Positions 28,744 through 37,929 of a stretch of DNA of 64,000 nucleotides are shown here, piece after piece. The stretch comes from [Mycobacterium] crassicus. GTDB lineage: Bacteria > Actinomycetota > Actinomycetes > Mycobacteriales > Mycobacteriaceae. Position numbers and translations under genes: made by a program. How positions within the stretch are numbered: the stretch's first letter is position 1; every line of letters starts with the position of its first letter. Location: assembly GCF_020181615.1 (NCBI RefSeq), contig NZ_CP084029.1, positions 2,198,895 to 2,262,894 of the forward strand, in the 5' to 3' direction. Below the pieces are notes generated by a model. That model ran no database searches. It had not been told where the DNA came from and was given only the letters and a program-made list of their open reading frames with translations.

Positions 28744-29751
28744 GTGACTCAAGAAATGTCGGATAGCTGCCCGGCGGCCAGCGACGTGGAGATGGCTTCG
28801 GGCTGTCCGGTGAGCGCCGGTGGCTATGACGGACCTCTGGTCCCGCTCGGCCCCGATTCGCTGACGTGGAAGTACTTCGGTCAATGGACGGGTCTGTTCC
28901 AGGGGACCTGGGCGGGCTCGATGCAGAACATGCACCCGCAACTGGGTGCCGCGGTGAAAGAGCACTCGATCTTCTTCATGGAGCGCATCCCGCGCCTGAT
29001 GCGGTCGATCTACCCGATCGGCGGGGTGGTGTTCGACGGTTACCGCGCCCCGCAGACCGGCGCCGAGGTCCGCGATTACCACATCGGAATCAAGGGCGTC
29101 GACGAACAGGGGCGCCGGTACAGCGCGCTGAACCCCGAGGTCTTCTACTGGGCACACGCGACGTTCTTCAAGTCGACTCTGCTGGCCGCGGAGAAATTCG
29201 CCGGCGGGCTGACCGAGGCCGACAAGCGGCAACTCTTCGACGAGCACGTCCAGTGGTATCGCATGTACGGCATGAGCATGCGCCCGGTACCCAAGACCTG
29301 GGAAGAGTTCGAAACATACTGGGATCACATGTGCCGCAACGTACTTGAGAACAACTGGGCGGCCCGTGAGGTCATGGATCTGTCGACCATGCCCAAACAC
29401 CCTTCATTGGAATGGATTCCGGATTGGTTGTGGGCGCAGAACCTCAAGGTCATGCAGCGCTTCCTGACGTTCATGACGGTGGCGCTCTATGACCCGCCGG
29501 TGCGGGAACTCATGGGCTACACCTGGTCGCCGCGCCAGGAACGGGTGCACGGGTATCTCTGTCAGGCGATCACGCTCGTCTCCAAGTACGGCCCCAAACG
29601 CGCATTGATGCATCCGCGCAAGCGTTCGGCATTGGATCGGGCCTCGGGCCGCCTTCCGGTGGACGCACCCCTGGTGCAGACCCCGGCGCGCAACCTGCCG
29701 CCGGTTCAGTACCGCAATGACCCCCAGTTCTACTGCCCGAAAGTCAACTGA
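28744..29751 (+). CDS. MpaB-like oxygenase (DUF2236 family)
   Basis: 335 residues of the DUF2236/MpaB-Lcp family, haem-dependent oxygenases or related proteins. Recognisable segments: ERIPRLMRSIYPIGGVVFDGY, EVFYWAHATFFKSTLLA, and DEHVQWYRMYGMSMRPVPKTWEEFETYWDHM, which hold the conserved His and acidic residues. No signal peptide. GTG at 28744 follows GGGAG at eight bases; an ATG at 28702 is an alternative close to the predicted transcription start. The substrate is unknown; relatives cleave rubber or act on meroterpenoids. It converges with the next gene, seven bases away. Confidence 0.8.
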   Translation: MTQEMSDSCPAASDVEMASGCPVSAGGYDGPLVPLGPDSLTWKYFGQWTGLFQGTWAGSMQNMHPQLGAAVKEHSIFFMERIPRLMRSIYPIGGVVFDGYRAPQTGAEVRDYHIGIKGVDEQGRRYSALNPEVFYWAHATFFKSTLLAAEKFAGGLTEADKRQLFDEHVQWYRMYGMSMRPVPKTWEEFETYWDHMCRNVLENNWAAREVMDLSTMPKHPSLEWIPDWLWAQNLKVMQRFLTFMTVALYDPPVRELMGYTWSPRQERVHGYLCQAITLVSKYGPKRALMHPRKRSALDRASGRLPVDAPLVQTPARNLPPVQYRNDPQFYCPKVN

Positions 29752-29758
29752 ACCGGCC

Positions 29759-30154
29759 TCAGTCCAGGTTGGCGAGGGCCTTGCGGGCGGCTTCGAGCTC
29801 GGCCTCGAGGGCGGCGACCCGAGCGGCCTGCTGGGAACGCGCCTCGTCCATCAACGCCTCGATCGGCGTGAACAGCTCCTCGTGCAGCTCCTTGGCGGCA
29901 CGCGACACGGCGGCGGCCGCGACGGCGACGTCGCGGACCAGATACGTATTGCCCTGCTTGATCTCGGCGCGCCACTCGCCGTCGGCGGTGCCGGCAACGG
30001 TGAGGGTCAATTCGAAAGTCTTGGCCTTCTTGCCGACCGCCTTCTTGGCCGGGGTTTTCGGTTCCGGGGCGCTCGCCTCCGGGGCGGCAGGTGCCACGCT
30101 GGGGGCGTAGTCGGTGGCGGGCGGGGCTTCGGCGGCGAAAGCGGGTGCGGTCAT
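29759..30154 (-). CDS. DUF6319-like small protein
   Basis: 131 residues: an Ala/Pro-rich N-terminus (about 1-35), a basic linker (TPAKKAVGKKAK), a small beta-rich part (TFELTLTVAGTADGEWRAEIKQGNTYLV) and a C-terminal coiled coil (ARVAALEAELEAARKALANL). It resembles actinobacterial proteins annotated DUF6319. Function unknown; the basic linker and coiled coil allow nucleic-acid binding or oligomerisation. AAGGAG precedes the ATG. Confidence 0.7.
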   Translation of the reverse strand: MTAPAFAAEAPPATDYAPSVAPAAPEASAPEPKTPAKKAVGKKAKTFELTLTVAGTADGEWRAEIKQGNTYLVRDVAVAAAAVSRAAKELHEELFTPIEALMDEARSQQAARVAALEAELEAARKALANLD

Positions 30155-30272
30155 GGTCGCGGAGAACTCCTTGTTGTGTCATCGTCGCCCGCGGGAAGGC
30201 GGGCGCGCCTCGACACGCATTAGAACACACGTTCGACAATCCGGGTGACGAACACACCGAGTCTTGTGCACC

Positions 30273-30956
30273 TCAGTCCGGCGGGGCCGGCGTCATCGAG
30301 GTGATGAAGTACGTCTCTCTCCCGGTCGGGTAGCCGCCGCCATCGGTGGCGATATGCACGTGGTCGTAGTGGTTGGCGGTTTCATTGCCGTAGTCCGAGG
30401 TCCAGTTACCGCCGCCGACGCCGGGGTAGATCTTCTGCCGCCAGATCACATGGTTGACGCCCCAGCGCTTGGCGTTGGCCAGGGCGTATCCGGCGACCTG
30501 ATCACCCAACAGGATGCCGGCCTCGCTGTGGTAGTCCGGGATCATCACGTCGATGGCCAGCCCCTCGGGATGCCACCTGAGCGGGTCCTGGCGATACCCG
30601 TAGATGGTCTTGATCTCCTGGAACAGCACACCGATGGTGCGGGCCGCCCAAATGGTCTTGACCTGCAGTCCGCTCTCCGGCGTCACCCCGGTGGGCAGCG
30701 GGAACGTGAACTGTTGGCCTTCGCTGGGCATGGGCACGTTGGCCGCCAGCGCGGCGACCTCGGCGGGATCGGCGATGCGCACTCCGCCGGCGGGTGGTGG
30801 CGGCGGTGCAGCAGGTGGTGCCGCCTTGGTGGTCTCGGTGGGCTTGGGCACCGTGTCGTTGGAACTCTGGGCGTAGATCAGCGCCGCGGAGACCGTCAGC
30901 GACGCCACGATGGCGAGGCCGCGACCGACATACCGGGCGATCTTCCCCCTGCTCAC
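30273..30956 (-). CDS. Exported DD-peptidase-fold protein
   Basis: 227 residues: short cytosolic N-terminus, one hydrophobic helix (YVGRGLAIVASLTVSAALIYA), a Pro-rich linker (APPAAPPPPPAGG), then a domain with HPEGLAIDVMIPDY and NHYDHVHIATDGG. The H-x6-D and H-x-H pattern is that of VanY/hedgehog-fold zinc peptidases that trim peptidoglycan peptides. Many mycobacteria encode such a protein, as I recall. It is probably anchored outside the membrane. GTG start, seven bases after TAAGGT, so probably leaderless; an AAGGTG overlapping the same place could serve as ribosome site instead. Confidence 0.74.
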   Translation of the reverse strand: MSRGKIARYVGRGLAIVASLTVSAALIYAQSSNDTVPKPTETTKAAPPAAPPPPPAGGVRIADPAEVAALAANVPMPSEGQQFTFPLPTGVTPESGLQVKTIWAARTIGVLFQEIKTIYGYRQDPLRWHPEGLAIDVMIPDYHSEAGILLGDQVAGYALANAKRWGVNHVIWRQKIYPGVGGGNWTSDYGNETANHYDHVHIATDGGGYPTGRETYFITSMTPAPPD

Positions 30957-30963
30957 CAGATGC

Positions 30964-30969
30964 ACCTTA
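30964..30969 (-). promoter_or_regulatory. -10 element for the DD-peptidase-fold gene
   Basis: On the minus strand TAAGGT is followed by GCATCTG and GTG. It separates this gene from the malic enzyme gene just upstream. Confidence 0.45.
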
Positions 30970-31003
30970 GTGAACTGACCTCGGAGATTGCTGGACCGGT
31001 GGA

Positions 31004-32656
31004 CTAGATCGGCTGTTGAGCCGCATACTCCGGGCTCCACCGGGTCCGCTGGACGGCGGCCGCCAGTTGCTCCGGGGAGGCCGCCGGCGCGACCCCATCG
31101 CGTACGGCCTGGATCGCCACCGCGGTCGCTATGCGAGTGGTGATCTCCGGCAGGTCGGCGAACGCCGGCAGCAACGGCTGATCCGGGTCGGTCAGCGCGG
31201 GGGAGGCGTCACCGAGGGCGGTGGCGGCCGCCCGCATCATCGCGTCGGTGACTCGGCTGGCGCGGGCGGCGGTCACCGCCAGCCCGATCGCCGGGAAGAT
31301 ATAGACGTTGTTGCACTGCGCGACGGCAAGGGTGCGCTCGCCTCGCCGAATCGGAGCGAACGGCGAACCGGTGGCGATCAGCGCGCGCCCGTCGGTCCAC
31401 TCGTCGAGCTCGCGCGGGTGTGCCTCCGCGTGGCTGGTGGGGTTGGACAGCGGGAAGATGATCGGGCGCTCGGTCTTGGCCGCCAGTTCGCGGATGATCT
31501 CCTCGGTGAAGGCGCCGGACGCCGTCGACAGCCCCAGCAGGATTCCGACATCGATGTGGTGCACCACATCGGCCAGTCCTCGGCCGTCCCAGCCGGCCAC
31601 CCGAGACGCGGGCTGGGCGAAGCGACGTTGACTGTCCGACAGATCATCGCGGTCATCGGTCAACAGTCCGTCGGCGTCGATCGCCCAGATCCGTTCGACG
31701 GCTTCGGCATCGGTCAGCCCTTCGGCCACCATCGCCTGGCGCACCATCTCCAGCACACCGATGCCCGCCGAGCCGGCACCGAACATCACCACCTGTTGGG
31801 CCGACAGCGGACGGTCGGCGACACGCACCGCACCGTGCAGAGCACCGAGGGTGACGGCCGCTGTGCCCTGAATATCGTCGTTGAACGTCAGCAGTCGATC
31901 GCGGTAGCGCTCCAGCAGTGGCAGGGCATGCACGGTGGCGAAGTCCTCCCACTGCAGCAGCACATCGGGCAGTTCCGCGCGCAACACGGCGACGAAATCG
32001 TCGACGAAGGCGTAGTAGTCGTCGTCGGCGATCCGGCGGTGGCGCCAGCCGAGGTATTGCGGGTCGTCGAGCAGCGCGGCGTTGTCGGTGCCGACGTCGA
32101 GGATGATCGGCAGGGTGCGGGCCGGGGCGATGCCGCCGATAAGGGTGTACAGCGACAGTTTTCCGATCGGGATGCCCATGCCGCCGATGCCCTGGTCGCC
32201 CAGGCCCAGGATGCGTTGCCCGTCGGTGACGACGATGACGTCCACCTGCTGTTCGCTCCGGTTACCGAGGACCTCCCGCAGCCGATCCCGATCCGGGTAC
32301 GACACGTACAGCCCCCGCGGTCGCCGATAGATCTGGCTGAACTTCCGGCATGCCTCACCGACCGTGGGCGTGTAGACGATCGGCAGCATCTCCTCGATGT
32401 GTTCGCTCAGCAGATGGTAGAACAAGGTCTCATTGCGGTCCTGCAGTGCTCGCAGGTAGATGTGCTTGTCCAGATCGTCACGGCGGGTGGAGAATTCGAT
32501 GTAGGAATGCGCGGCCTGTTCGGCGATGGTCTTGACCGCCCACGGCAGCAGCCCCAACATTCCGAGCCGCCGCCGCTCGTCATGGGTGAACGCGGTGCCC
32601 TTGGTGGTCAGGGGATCGAACAGCAGATCTTGTCCGAGCCGTTCCGGGTTGGTCAT
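31004..32656 (-). CDS. mez: NAD(P)-dependent malic enzyme
   Basis: Decarboxylates malate to pyruvate with NAD(P)+ reduction, in the cytosol. 550 residues, the usual size. Key segments: LPIVYTPTVGEACRKFSQIYRRPRGLYVSY at the N-terminus, VTDGQRILGLGDQGIGGMGIPIGK with the metal/malate site, FNDDIQGTAAVTLG, and the nucleotide-binding loop VMFGAGSAGIGVLEM. ATG at 32656 matches the known N-terminus (DLLFDPLTTKGTAFTHDERRRLG). It follows the guanine deaminase gene by 28 bases on the same strand. Confidence 0.93.
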   Translation of the reverse strand: MTNPERLGQDLLFDPLTTKGTAFTHDERRRLGMLGLLPWAVKTIAEQAAHSYIEFSTRRDDLDKHIYLRALQDRNETLFYHLLSEHIEEMLPIVYTPTVGEACRKFSQIYRRPRGLYVSYPDRDRLREVLGNRSEQQVDVIVVTDGQRILGLGDQGIGGMGIPIGKLSLYTLIGGIAPARTLPIILDVGTDNAALLDDPQYLGWRHRRIADDDYYAFVDDFVAVLRAELPDVLLQWEDFATVHALPLLERYRDRLLTFNDDIQGTAAVTLGALHGAVRVADRPLSAQQVVMFGAGSAGIGVLEMVRQAMVAEGLTDAEAVERIWAIDADGLLTDDRDDLSDSQRRFAQPASRVAGWDGRGLADVVHHIDVGILLGLSTASGAFTEEIIRELAAKTERPIIFPLSNPTSHAEAHPRELDEWTDGRALIATGSPFAPIRRGERTLAVAQCNNVYIFPAIGLAVTAARASRVTDAMMRAAATALGDASPALTDPDQPLLPAFADLPEITTRIATAVAIQAVRDGVAPAASPEQLAAAVQRTRWSPEYAAQQPI

Positions 32657-32684
32657 CGCTTCGCCCCATTCATCTCGAGCACCG

Positions 32685-33944
32685 TCACCGCAACTGCCGG
32701 CCGCTGACGTAGACATGCTCGATGTTGCGGTCGTCGCCGCAGTAGATGAGCTTCTCGATGCGTTGCGACAACGTCATGCGCCTGTAGTGCATCCACATCG
32801 AGTCGTCGGCGACGAGCGCGTCGAACGCGTAACCGGGCTCGAAGCTGCCGACCTTGCCGAAGAAACTACCGCCGCCCTTGGTCGCACAATAGAAGGCCTC
32901 GGGGGCCAGCACCGGCCGCGAAGTCCGGTCGGTGAGGTAGCACATCGCCCCGGATTGGATTGCGCCGATGATGTTCTGGAACATGTTGAGCGCATGGCCG
33001 GCCGAGATGTCACTGCCGAGACCGACCCGGATGCCCATATCGTGATACTCGGCCAGCGGCATCACCCCGCTGAGCAGGTTCAGATTCGAGTGCGGACAGT
33101 GCGCGACCAGGATGCCGGTGTCGCGGATCACCTGCTTCTCGCGGTCATTCAGGTGAATCGCGTGGGCTACAACGGTGTTCGATGCCTTCATCAGGCCGGC
33201 GTGCTGGTAGGTGTCGACGAAGTCCATGCAGTCCGGATAGATCTGCAGGGTCACCTCGACCTCGGTGCGATTCTCCGCCAGGTGCATGTGGCAGGGAATG
33301 TCGAACTCGGCCGCCTGCTGCGCCAGGCCGGCCATCAGTTCGCGGGAACAGACCATGCTGACGCTGGGTGCGATCGCCGGAGTGATCAACGGAGACTTAC
33401 CCAGGGTCTGCTTGAGGAACAGCCGGGAATCGGCGAGCTCCTGGGCGGTGTCCTCCCGACAATCCTCGGGCGTGTTCTGGTCCCGGGAAACCTTGGCCAC
33501 ACACGCTCTCAAGCCCGCCGCGATGAGTTTGTCCACCAGCACCCCGGTGCTCTCGGCGTGCATGCTGCCCATCACGATCGAGCTCGTGATGCCGTTGCGC
33601 AGCAGGGATTCGACGAACTGGCGGTAGACCGAGTCGGCGTACTCCGGGTCGCGCAGCGCAGCCTCCTGGGGAAAGGTCAGTGTGTGCAGCCAGTCGATCA
33701 ACTCCGTGCTGCCCTGCAGTCCGGTGATCGGCAGTTGGCAGGCGTGGACGTGCGCATCGGTGAAACCGGGCAGCAGCAACCGGTCGCCATGATCGGTGAC
33801 CGGTTTGCCGGCATACCGGTCCGCTAGTTCTGGAAGACATTCGACGACGACACCGTTGTCGCCGACTACGACGTAGCCGTTCGCCAGCGTGACGAAGTCC
33901 TGCGGCGTCGGGGTGAACACGATGTTGCCGCGATGGATCTGCAC
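32685..33944 (-). CDS. Guanine deaminase-like amidohydrolase
   Basis: Zinc amidohydrolase of 419 residues resembling guanine deaminase, which turns guanine into xanthine. Metal ligands appear in LPGFTDAHVHACQLP (HxH), HMHLAE, and the conserved Asp in GLGSDISAG. AHCPHSNLNLLSG and the N-terminal TELIDWLHTLTFPQEA are the family signatures. GTG at 33944 has GGAG a few bases upstream. It lies ten bases after the LLM gene and ahead of malic enzyme. Related deaminases act on other purines or cytosine-like rings, so the substrate is inferred. Confidence 0.85.
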   Translation of the reverse strand: MQIHRGNIVFTPTPQDFVTLANGYVVVGDNGVVVECLPELADRYAGKPVTDHGDRLLLPGFTDAHVHACQLPITGLQGSTELIDWLHTLTFPQEAALRDPEYADSVYRQFVESLLRNGITSSIVMGSMHAESTGVLVDKLIAAGLRACVAKVSRDQNTPEDCREDTAQELADSRLFLKQTLGKSPLITPAIAPSVSMVCSRELMAGLAQQAAEFDIPCHMHLAENRTEVEVTLQIYPDCMDFVDTYQHAGLMKASNTVVAHAIHLNDREKQVIRDTGILVAHCPHSNLNLLSGVMPLAEYHDMGIRVGLGSDISAGHALNMFQNIIGAIQSGAMCYLTDRTSRPVLAPEAFYCATKGGGSFFGKVGSFEPGYAFDALVADDSMWMHYRRMTLSQRIEKLIYCGDDRNIEHVYVSGRQLR

Positions 33945-33954
33945 GCCGGTCTCC

Positions 33955-34761
33955 TCAGCTGTTGGTGTGGTGCGGTGCGCCCTGCTCGATGACCTGCAAG
34001 ACCTTCTCGGGGGAGTCGCCCGGCCAGAATTCCGCCACCGCCCAGGTGGCACCCGCCGCCCGCAGGCGATCGAGATCGGTGTCGGCACGCATGGCCACCG
34101 CGATGTCGAATCCGTCCAGATCGCCCCGGACCGCCCGGACGGTGTCGGCGATACGCGCGATCCCCGCGGTGTCCATCCCCAACGGAAAGATCCCGTCGTA
34201 GCGGGCGGCGCGCTCGATCGGGGTGCCGGCGGTGCGGTTGGTGCCGAACCACACGGGTATCCGCGGTCGTTGAACCGGGCCGGGGGTGATGTGGATGCCG
34301 TCCACGACGACCGCGCCACGGTGAGTGACCGTATCTCCGGACCACAACGCGGTCAGCGCGGCGGCGCCCTCGTCGAGTACCTGCGCAAGCCGGCGCGGGT
34401 CGCCGTCATCGCCGAAGGCCGAATACTCGCGCCAGACATCACGGCCGGTGCCCAGGCCCAGAATCAGCCGGCCACCGCTGAGCCGATCCAACGTGACCGT
34501 CTCGCGCGCCAGGTTGATCACCCGGCGCCGGGGCAGCGGGGTCACCATCGGGCCCAGCCTGATCCGTTCGGTCGACGTGGCCGCCGCGGCCAGGGTGATC
34601 CACGGATCGGCGATATCCCATTCACCGGCAACCGGACTCAGCACATGATCCCAGACGAACAACCCGTCCCAGCCGTTCTGCTCGGCGGCGCAGGCTATGT
34701 CGGCGATCGCACGCGGGTCAGCCAGCGTGCCGAACAGGGGCACGTGGATCGCGTGGCGCAT
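33955..34761 (-). CDS. LLM-class F420-dependent oxidoreductase
   Basis: Luciferase-like (beta/alpha)8 protein of 268 residues. Signs: WDGLFVWDHVLSP, RIRLGPMVTPLPRRRVINLARETVTLDRLSGGRLILGLGTG, and WREYSAFGDD. In mycobacteria most such proteins use coenzyme F420. ATG 34761 lies six bases after TAAGAT, a leaderless start. It is first in the string LLM-guanine deaminase-malic enzyme; the shared role, if any, may be purine or ring catabolism (inference). Confidence 0.87.
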   Translation of the reverse strand: MRHAIHVPLFGTLADPRAIADIACAAEQNGWDGLFVWDHVLSPVAGEWDIADPWITLAAAATSTERIRLGPMVTPLPRRRVINLARETVTLDRLSGGRLILGLGTGRDVWREYSAFGDDGDPRRLAQVLDEGAAALTALWSGDTVTHRGAVVVDGIHITPGPVQRPRIPVWFGTNRTAGTPIERAARYDGIFPLGMDTAGIARIADTVRAVRGDLDGFDIAVAMRADTDLDRLRAAGATWAVAEFWPGDSPEKVLQVIEQGAPHHTNS

Positions 34762-34767
34762 GCCGCA

Positions 34768-34773
34768 ATCTTA
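34768..34773 (-). promoter_or_regulatory. -10 element for the LLM-deaminase operon
   Basis: On the minus strand TAAGAT, then TGCGGC, then ATG. Leaderless spacing of six. Confidence 0.6.
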
Positions 34774-34787
34774 GCGGCGAAACGCCT

Positions 34788-35099
34788 TTAGGCGCCGGGG
34801 CAGATTTCCTGTCGGGCGGCCTCGGCGATCAAGGAGAACTGCGGCCACGCCGGATAATTCGGCTGCTGGGCTTCCACGCTCCGGCCGACGCGCAGGTTCT
34901 CACAGATCATGTGCCCGAGCGCCCGCACGCTGGGCTCCAAAATGGGTTCGTCACCCGCGTAGCGGGCGGTGTAGCCGTGGGAATTGAGGTACTTCATGAA
35001 GCCGGCATCGTCGGCGTGCGCCGGGGCAGCGCCCACCAGGGTGCCGGCCGCGACGACGGCGGCGACCACAGACGAGGCGGACCGAGCGACCCAATTCAT
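34788..35099 (-). CDS. DUF732-like secreted protein
   Basis: 103 residues with a signal peptide (WVARSASSVVAAVVAAGTL, cleavage after AHA). The mature part begins DDAGFMKYLNSHGY, the usual DUF732 opening, and ends AARQEICPGA, with two Cys (HMICENL and EICPGA). DUF732 proteins are small exported mycobacterial proteins of unknown role. The ATG is seven bases after TAGCAT. It faces a second, related small secreted protein gene across a 125-base divergent region. Confidence 0.82.
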   Translation of the reverse strand: MNWVARSASSVVAAVVAAGTLVGAAPAHADDAGFMKYLNSHGYTARYAGDEPILEPSVRALGHMICENLRVGRSVEAQQPNYPAWPQFSLIAEAARQEICPGA

Positions 35100-35106
35100 A
35101 CCGGCG

Positions 35107-35112
35107 ATGCTA
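35107..35112 (-). promoter_or_regulatory. -10 element for the leaderless DUF732 gene
   Basis: On the minus strand TAGCAT, then CGCCGGT, then ATG. Confidence 0.55.
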
Positions 35113-35224
35113 CGGCGGACACCGGCGGTGCCGGATGACCGGTTCGGATCGGACGCCGGTAAGACCCGCGGCACAGGCCGGACAGCTGCTAGCGTCAGCG
35201 GCGAAAAAGAGAAAGGCGCTGGAT

Positions 35225-35620
35225 GTGAAATCAACCGCCCTGGCCGCGACCCTGGCCGCGAGTGTGCTGGCCGGGCTCATCGGTGCCGCGTCATCTGCGC
35301 ACGCCGACCCGCTGAATCCGCGGGATCCCGACTACTGCGGCAACAGCCCGGACATCCTGCTGTGCAACGACCAGAAGTCGACCTACCCCAGCCCGGCCGA
35401 GATGGCCTACCTCAACTCCATCCGCGGGATGTTCCCTCCCGGCAGCGAAGCGCGACGGCTGGCCGCCGGCCGGACCGCCTGCCTGGAGTTCCCGAAGTAT
35501 CCGACCAGCCTGATCGTCGAGCAGGTCACGGCCTATCTGCAGATCGCCAAACCGACCGCCGGAAACGTCGTCGACGCGGCGCACTCGAACATCTGTCCCT
35601 CGGTGCAGCGGCAGGGCTGA
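35225..35620 (+). CDS. DUF732-like secreted protein, second copy type
   Basis: 131 residues with a signal peptide ending at SSAHA. The mature protein has four Cys (DYCGNSPDILLCND, TACLEF, SNICPS) and the DUF732-like pattern YLNSIRGMFPPGSEARRLAAGRTACLEF. GTG start with GAAAGG upstream. It is divergent from the DUF732 gene at 34788. The two may derive from one ancestor, though sequence similarity is low outside the C-terminal ICP motif. It converges with the RecB-like gene. Confidence 0.72.
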   Translation: MKSTALAATLAASVLAGLIGAASSAHADPLNPRDPDYCGNSPDILLCNDQKSTYPSPAEMAYLNSIRGMFPPGSEARRLAAGRTACLEFPKYPTSLIVEQVTAYLQIAKPTAGNVVDAAHSNICPSVQRQG

Positions 35621-35626
35621 GCCGAC

Positions 35627-37279
35627 TCACTGCTTAAGCCGCAGCCCGTCGCGGATCGCGGCCTGGGCTGCCACGTCGCACTCGTTGTATCTGAGGCACC
35701 ATTGGCGCGCGGTCTCGGCGTCCGGTCCCTGGCCCCGGGCGCTCTCGATCACGGTCTGCGATGCCAGGCCTCCCGGTTCGTCGACCTCCCAATGGAAGTC
35801 GAAGTACCCGGCGACAAGTTTGATGGACGACCCGGTCCGGGCGAAATACGTGGCGTCGAACCACTTCCGCAGGTCGTAGGTGAGTCCGTCGAGGGCTTCG
35901 ACGACATCGGCGAACTTGGCCGTGAACGAAGTCTCGGGGTGGTGCCAGTGGAAGACCTGAAGGGTCTTGCCCTCCCGTTCCGCCCGACCGCGTAATCCCC
36001 TTATACGGGAGCTGAATTCGGAGGCAAGCGCGGCTTCGCCGACGTCGTCGAGCGGATCGAAGGACACCACCGGGTCATAGCGCGCGGTGGTGTCGTCCTG
36101 GCCGTCGCGGATACGCAGACCCCACTGATAGACCCGCCGGTCGCCGTCCCACTCGATATCGAAGTCGACCTCGATATCGGCGCAGGGAACCATCGGCCGG
36201 TCCGGCCCGCGCTGCTCGAAATCCACTCCGGCAGCAGTCATCCGGGCGCGACTGATGGCTTTGGCCAGCCGGTCTTGCGGCTTCTGGGTGCCGACCGACT
36301 GGATGCGAAATGCCTCGACGTGAGTGTCGGCGTCGACCTCGGCCAGCTGCGCGACGCTCAACTCTGCGCCGTCGCCGCACTGCTGATACAGGTACTGCCA
36401 CTCCCGGACATTGAGATGGCCGGCCTCGATGGCGAACGATGCGTCGTCCGCGCGGACCGTCGTCATGCAGTAGTCGAACCAGTCGCACGTGTTGCAGGCG
36501 TCGATTCGATAGGGCCGCACCAGTTCCCGCCCGGATGCTGCGGCTTGGGCGACTTCGAGCCGGAAGGCGAACTCGTGGTCGTAATACTCCAGAATGGTGC
36601 GCTTCGTGCGGTGCGACGGATCGCCGTCGGAATAGGTGGTGATGGTCTCGGTGTCGAGGTCGTACCAGGTGATGCCGTGTTCCTCGCCGATGATCTCGGT
36701 CAGGTCCGAGGTGCCGATGATCCCGCCGCGGTGCGTGCCGGGGTGAAATCCCAGCTCGTGCAGCATCCGGGTGTAGTGCGCCAGTTGCATGGCATCGTCG
36801 CGCCAACTCGGTCCGTGATTGCTGTATCCGGGGCGGGCCAACACCTGATCCGGTGCCGACAGCGCGGACACCTCGGTCTGCCCTCGTTTGGAGACGGCCT
36901 GGGTGCGGTGGCCCTTGATGTCGACCGGCAGGTAGCCGGCCCCGACCCGAATCAGCACATCGGGTTGGCCGGATCGGCCACCGATATTCGGCAGCCACCC
37001 ACCGGCGAGTACCGCGACACCGGCGTCCATCGCCTCGACCGTGCGCCGTTGCCGCTCGCGCATGCCGGCAGCGGGATCGAGGATCAGCAGTTGTTCCGGG
37101 TCGCCGTAGGCGCTGCGGAGCTCGTCGAAGATGCCGGCCTCGAACGCGATCCCGGCCTCGCGCAACGCCACCAGTTCCGGTGGGGCCGGGGCCGGCGGCG
37201 GTGTTCCCGGAGCGAACCTGTTGTGAGTCACCCGGGCGCACCGTTTGGCCGCGTAACCGCCGAGCGTGACCGGTGCCAT
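35627..37279 (-). CDS. TM0106-type RecB-like nuclease
   Basis: 550 residues. The N-terminal half resembles a RecB-family nuclease: QPDVLIRVGAGYLPVDIKGH holds the Asp...Asp-x-Lys active-site pattern. A cysteine cluster (DACNTCDWFDYC) may bind iron-sulfur. The C-terminal half looks like an RNase H-like domain of the TM0106 family (DIEVDFDIEWDGDRRVYQWG and later IKLVAGYFDFHWEVDEPGG). Function in repair or mobile-element control is suspected but not shown. ATG 37279 was chosen because homologous sequence begins at LGGYAAKRCARV. Confidence 0.72.
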   Translation of the reverse strand: MAPVTLGGYAAKRCARVTHNRFAPGTPPPAPAPPELVALREAGIAFEAGIFDELRSAYGDPEQLLILDPAAGMRERQRRTVEAMDAGVAVLAGGWLPNIGGRSGQPDVLIRVGAGYLPVDIKGHRTQAVSKRGQTEVSALSAPDQVLARPGYSNHGPSWRDDAMQLAHYTRMLHELGFHPGTHRGGIIGTSDLTEIIGEEHGITWYDLDTETITTYSDGDPSHRTKRTILEYYDHEFAFRLEVAQAAASGRELVRPYRIDACNTCDWFDYCMTTVRADDASFAIEAGHLNVREWQYLYQQCGDGAELSVAQLAEVDADTHVEAFRIQSVGTQKPQDRLAKAISRARMTAAGVDFEQRGPDRPMVPCADIEVDFDIEWDGDRRVYQWGLRIRDGQDDTTARYDPVVSFDPLDDVGEAALASEFSSRIRGLRGRAEREGKTLQVFHWHHPETSFTAKFADVVEALDGLTYDLRKWFDATYFARTGSSIKLVAGYFDFHWEVDEPGGLASQTVIESARGQGPDAETARQWCLRYNECDVAAQAAIRDGLRLKQ

Positions 37280-37296
37280 GTCGATACCCGATCGAC

Positions 37297-37878
37297 CTAG
37301 GTTGTCGACCGTGCTGGGGCGGTGACGATCTCGCCGAGCAGCGCCGCAACGATCCCGAACGTGAAGTAGAGCGGAACCAGCCACGGGGCCACCCCGAACA
37401 GTGCGTCGGAATCGGCTGCGTAACGGAACTGTCCGGTGGCGGCGACCGCGATCTCGACGGCCGGGCCGACGACGGCGACCAGCACCGCGCCGACAATCGC
37501 CGCGCGATCGCCCAGTGCGCAATAGGTGATCGCGGCGAACGCACAGATCAACATCGTGACCGGAACCGCCGGCCCGGTGTGCAGCAGCGCGGTGACCACG
37601 TAACTGCCCAGGACGGCGGCGACGCCGGCAACGCCTTGACGGACCGTGACCCCGGTACGAACGGAGGGGAGATGCAGCCGCAGCTCCGCCAGAATCACGG
37701 TGGCGGCGCCGACCATGATGGGAAAGTTGATCGGGCTGCTCCACACGAACGGCAACACGTGCGCCGCCGGCAGGTATTCGGTGGCTCCGGTGATCACGTG
37801 GGAGTGGTCACCGATCAGGCCCGCGGCAGCGCCCAACGTGAACAGCAACAGCATCGTCGACGGGCGTAGTCTCACCAC
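37297..37878 (-). CDS. Integral membrane protein of unknown function
   Basis: 193 residues with about six hydrophobic helices (STMLLLFTLGAAAGLIG, NFPIMVGAATVILAEL, VAGVAAVLGSYVVTALL, VTMLICAFAAITYCALG, IVGAVLVAVVGPAVEIAV, LVPLYFTFGIVAALLGEIV). No known family recognised. Two GTG codons at 37878 and 37875 can start it. It ends 17 bases before the RecB-like start and is divergent from the methyltransferase gene. Confidence 0.6.
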   Translation of the reverse strand: MVRLRPSTMLLLFTLGAAAGLIGDHSHVITGATEYLPAAHVLPFVWSSPINFPIMVGAATVILAELRLHLPSVRTGVTVRQGVAGVAAVLGSYVVTALLHTGPAVPVTMLICAFAAITYCALGDRAAIVGAVLVAVVGPAVEIAVAATGQFRYAADSDALFGVAPWLVPLYFTFGIVAALLGEIVTAPARSTT

Positions 37879-37929
37879 GGCAGTATGCACGGGCAGGTAC
37901 CGTCCAGCAGGTGACGGTGGCGCAACACG

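Noticed and set aside
31016..32707. 563-codon frame opposite malic enzyme
   Set aside because: Shadow of a strongly conserved enzyme.
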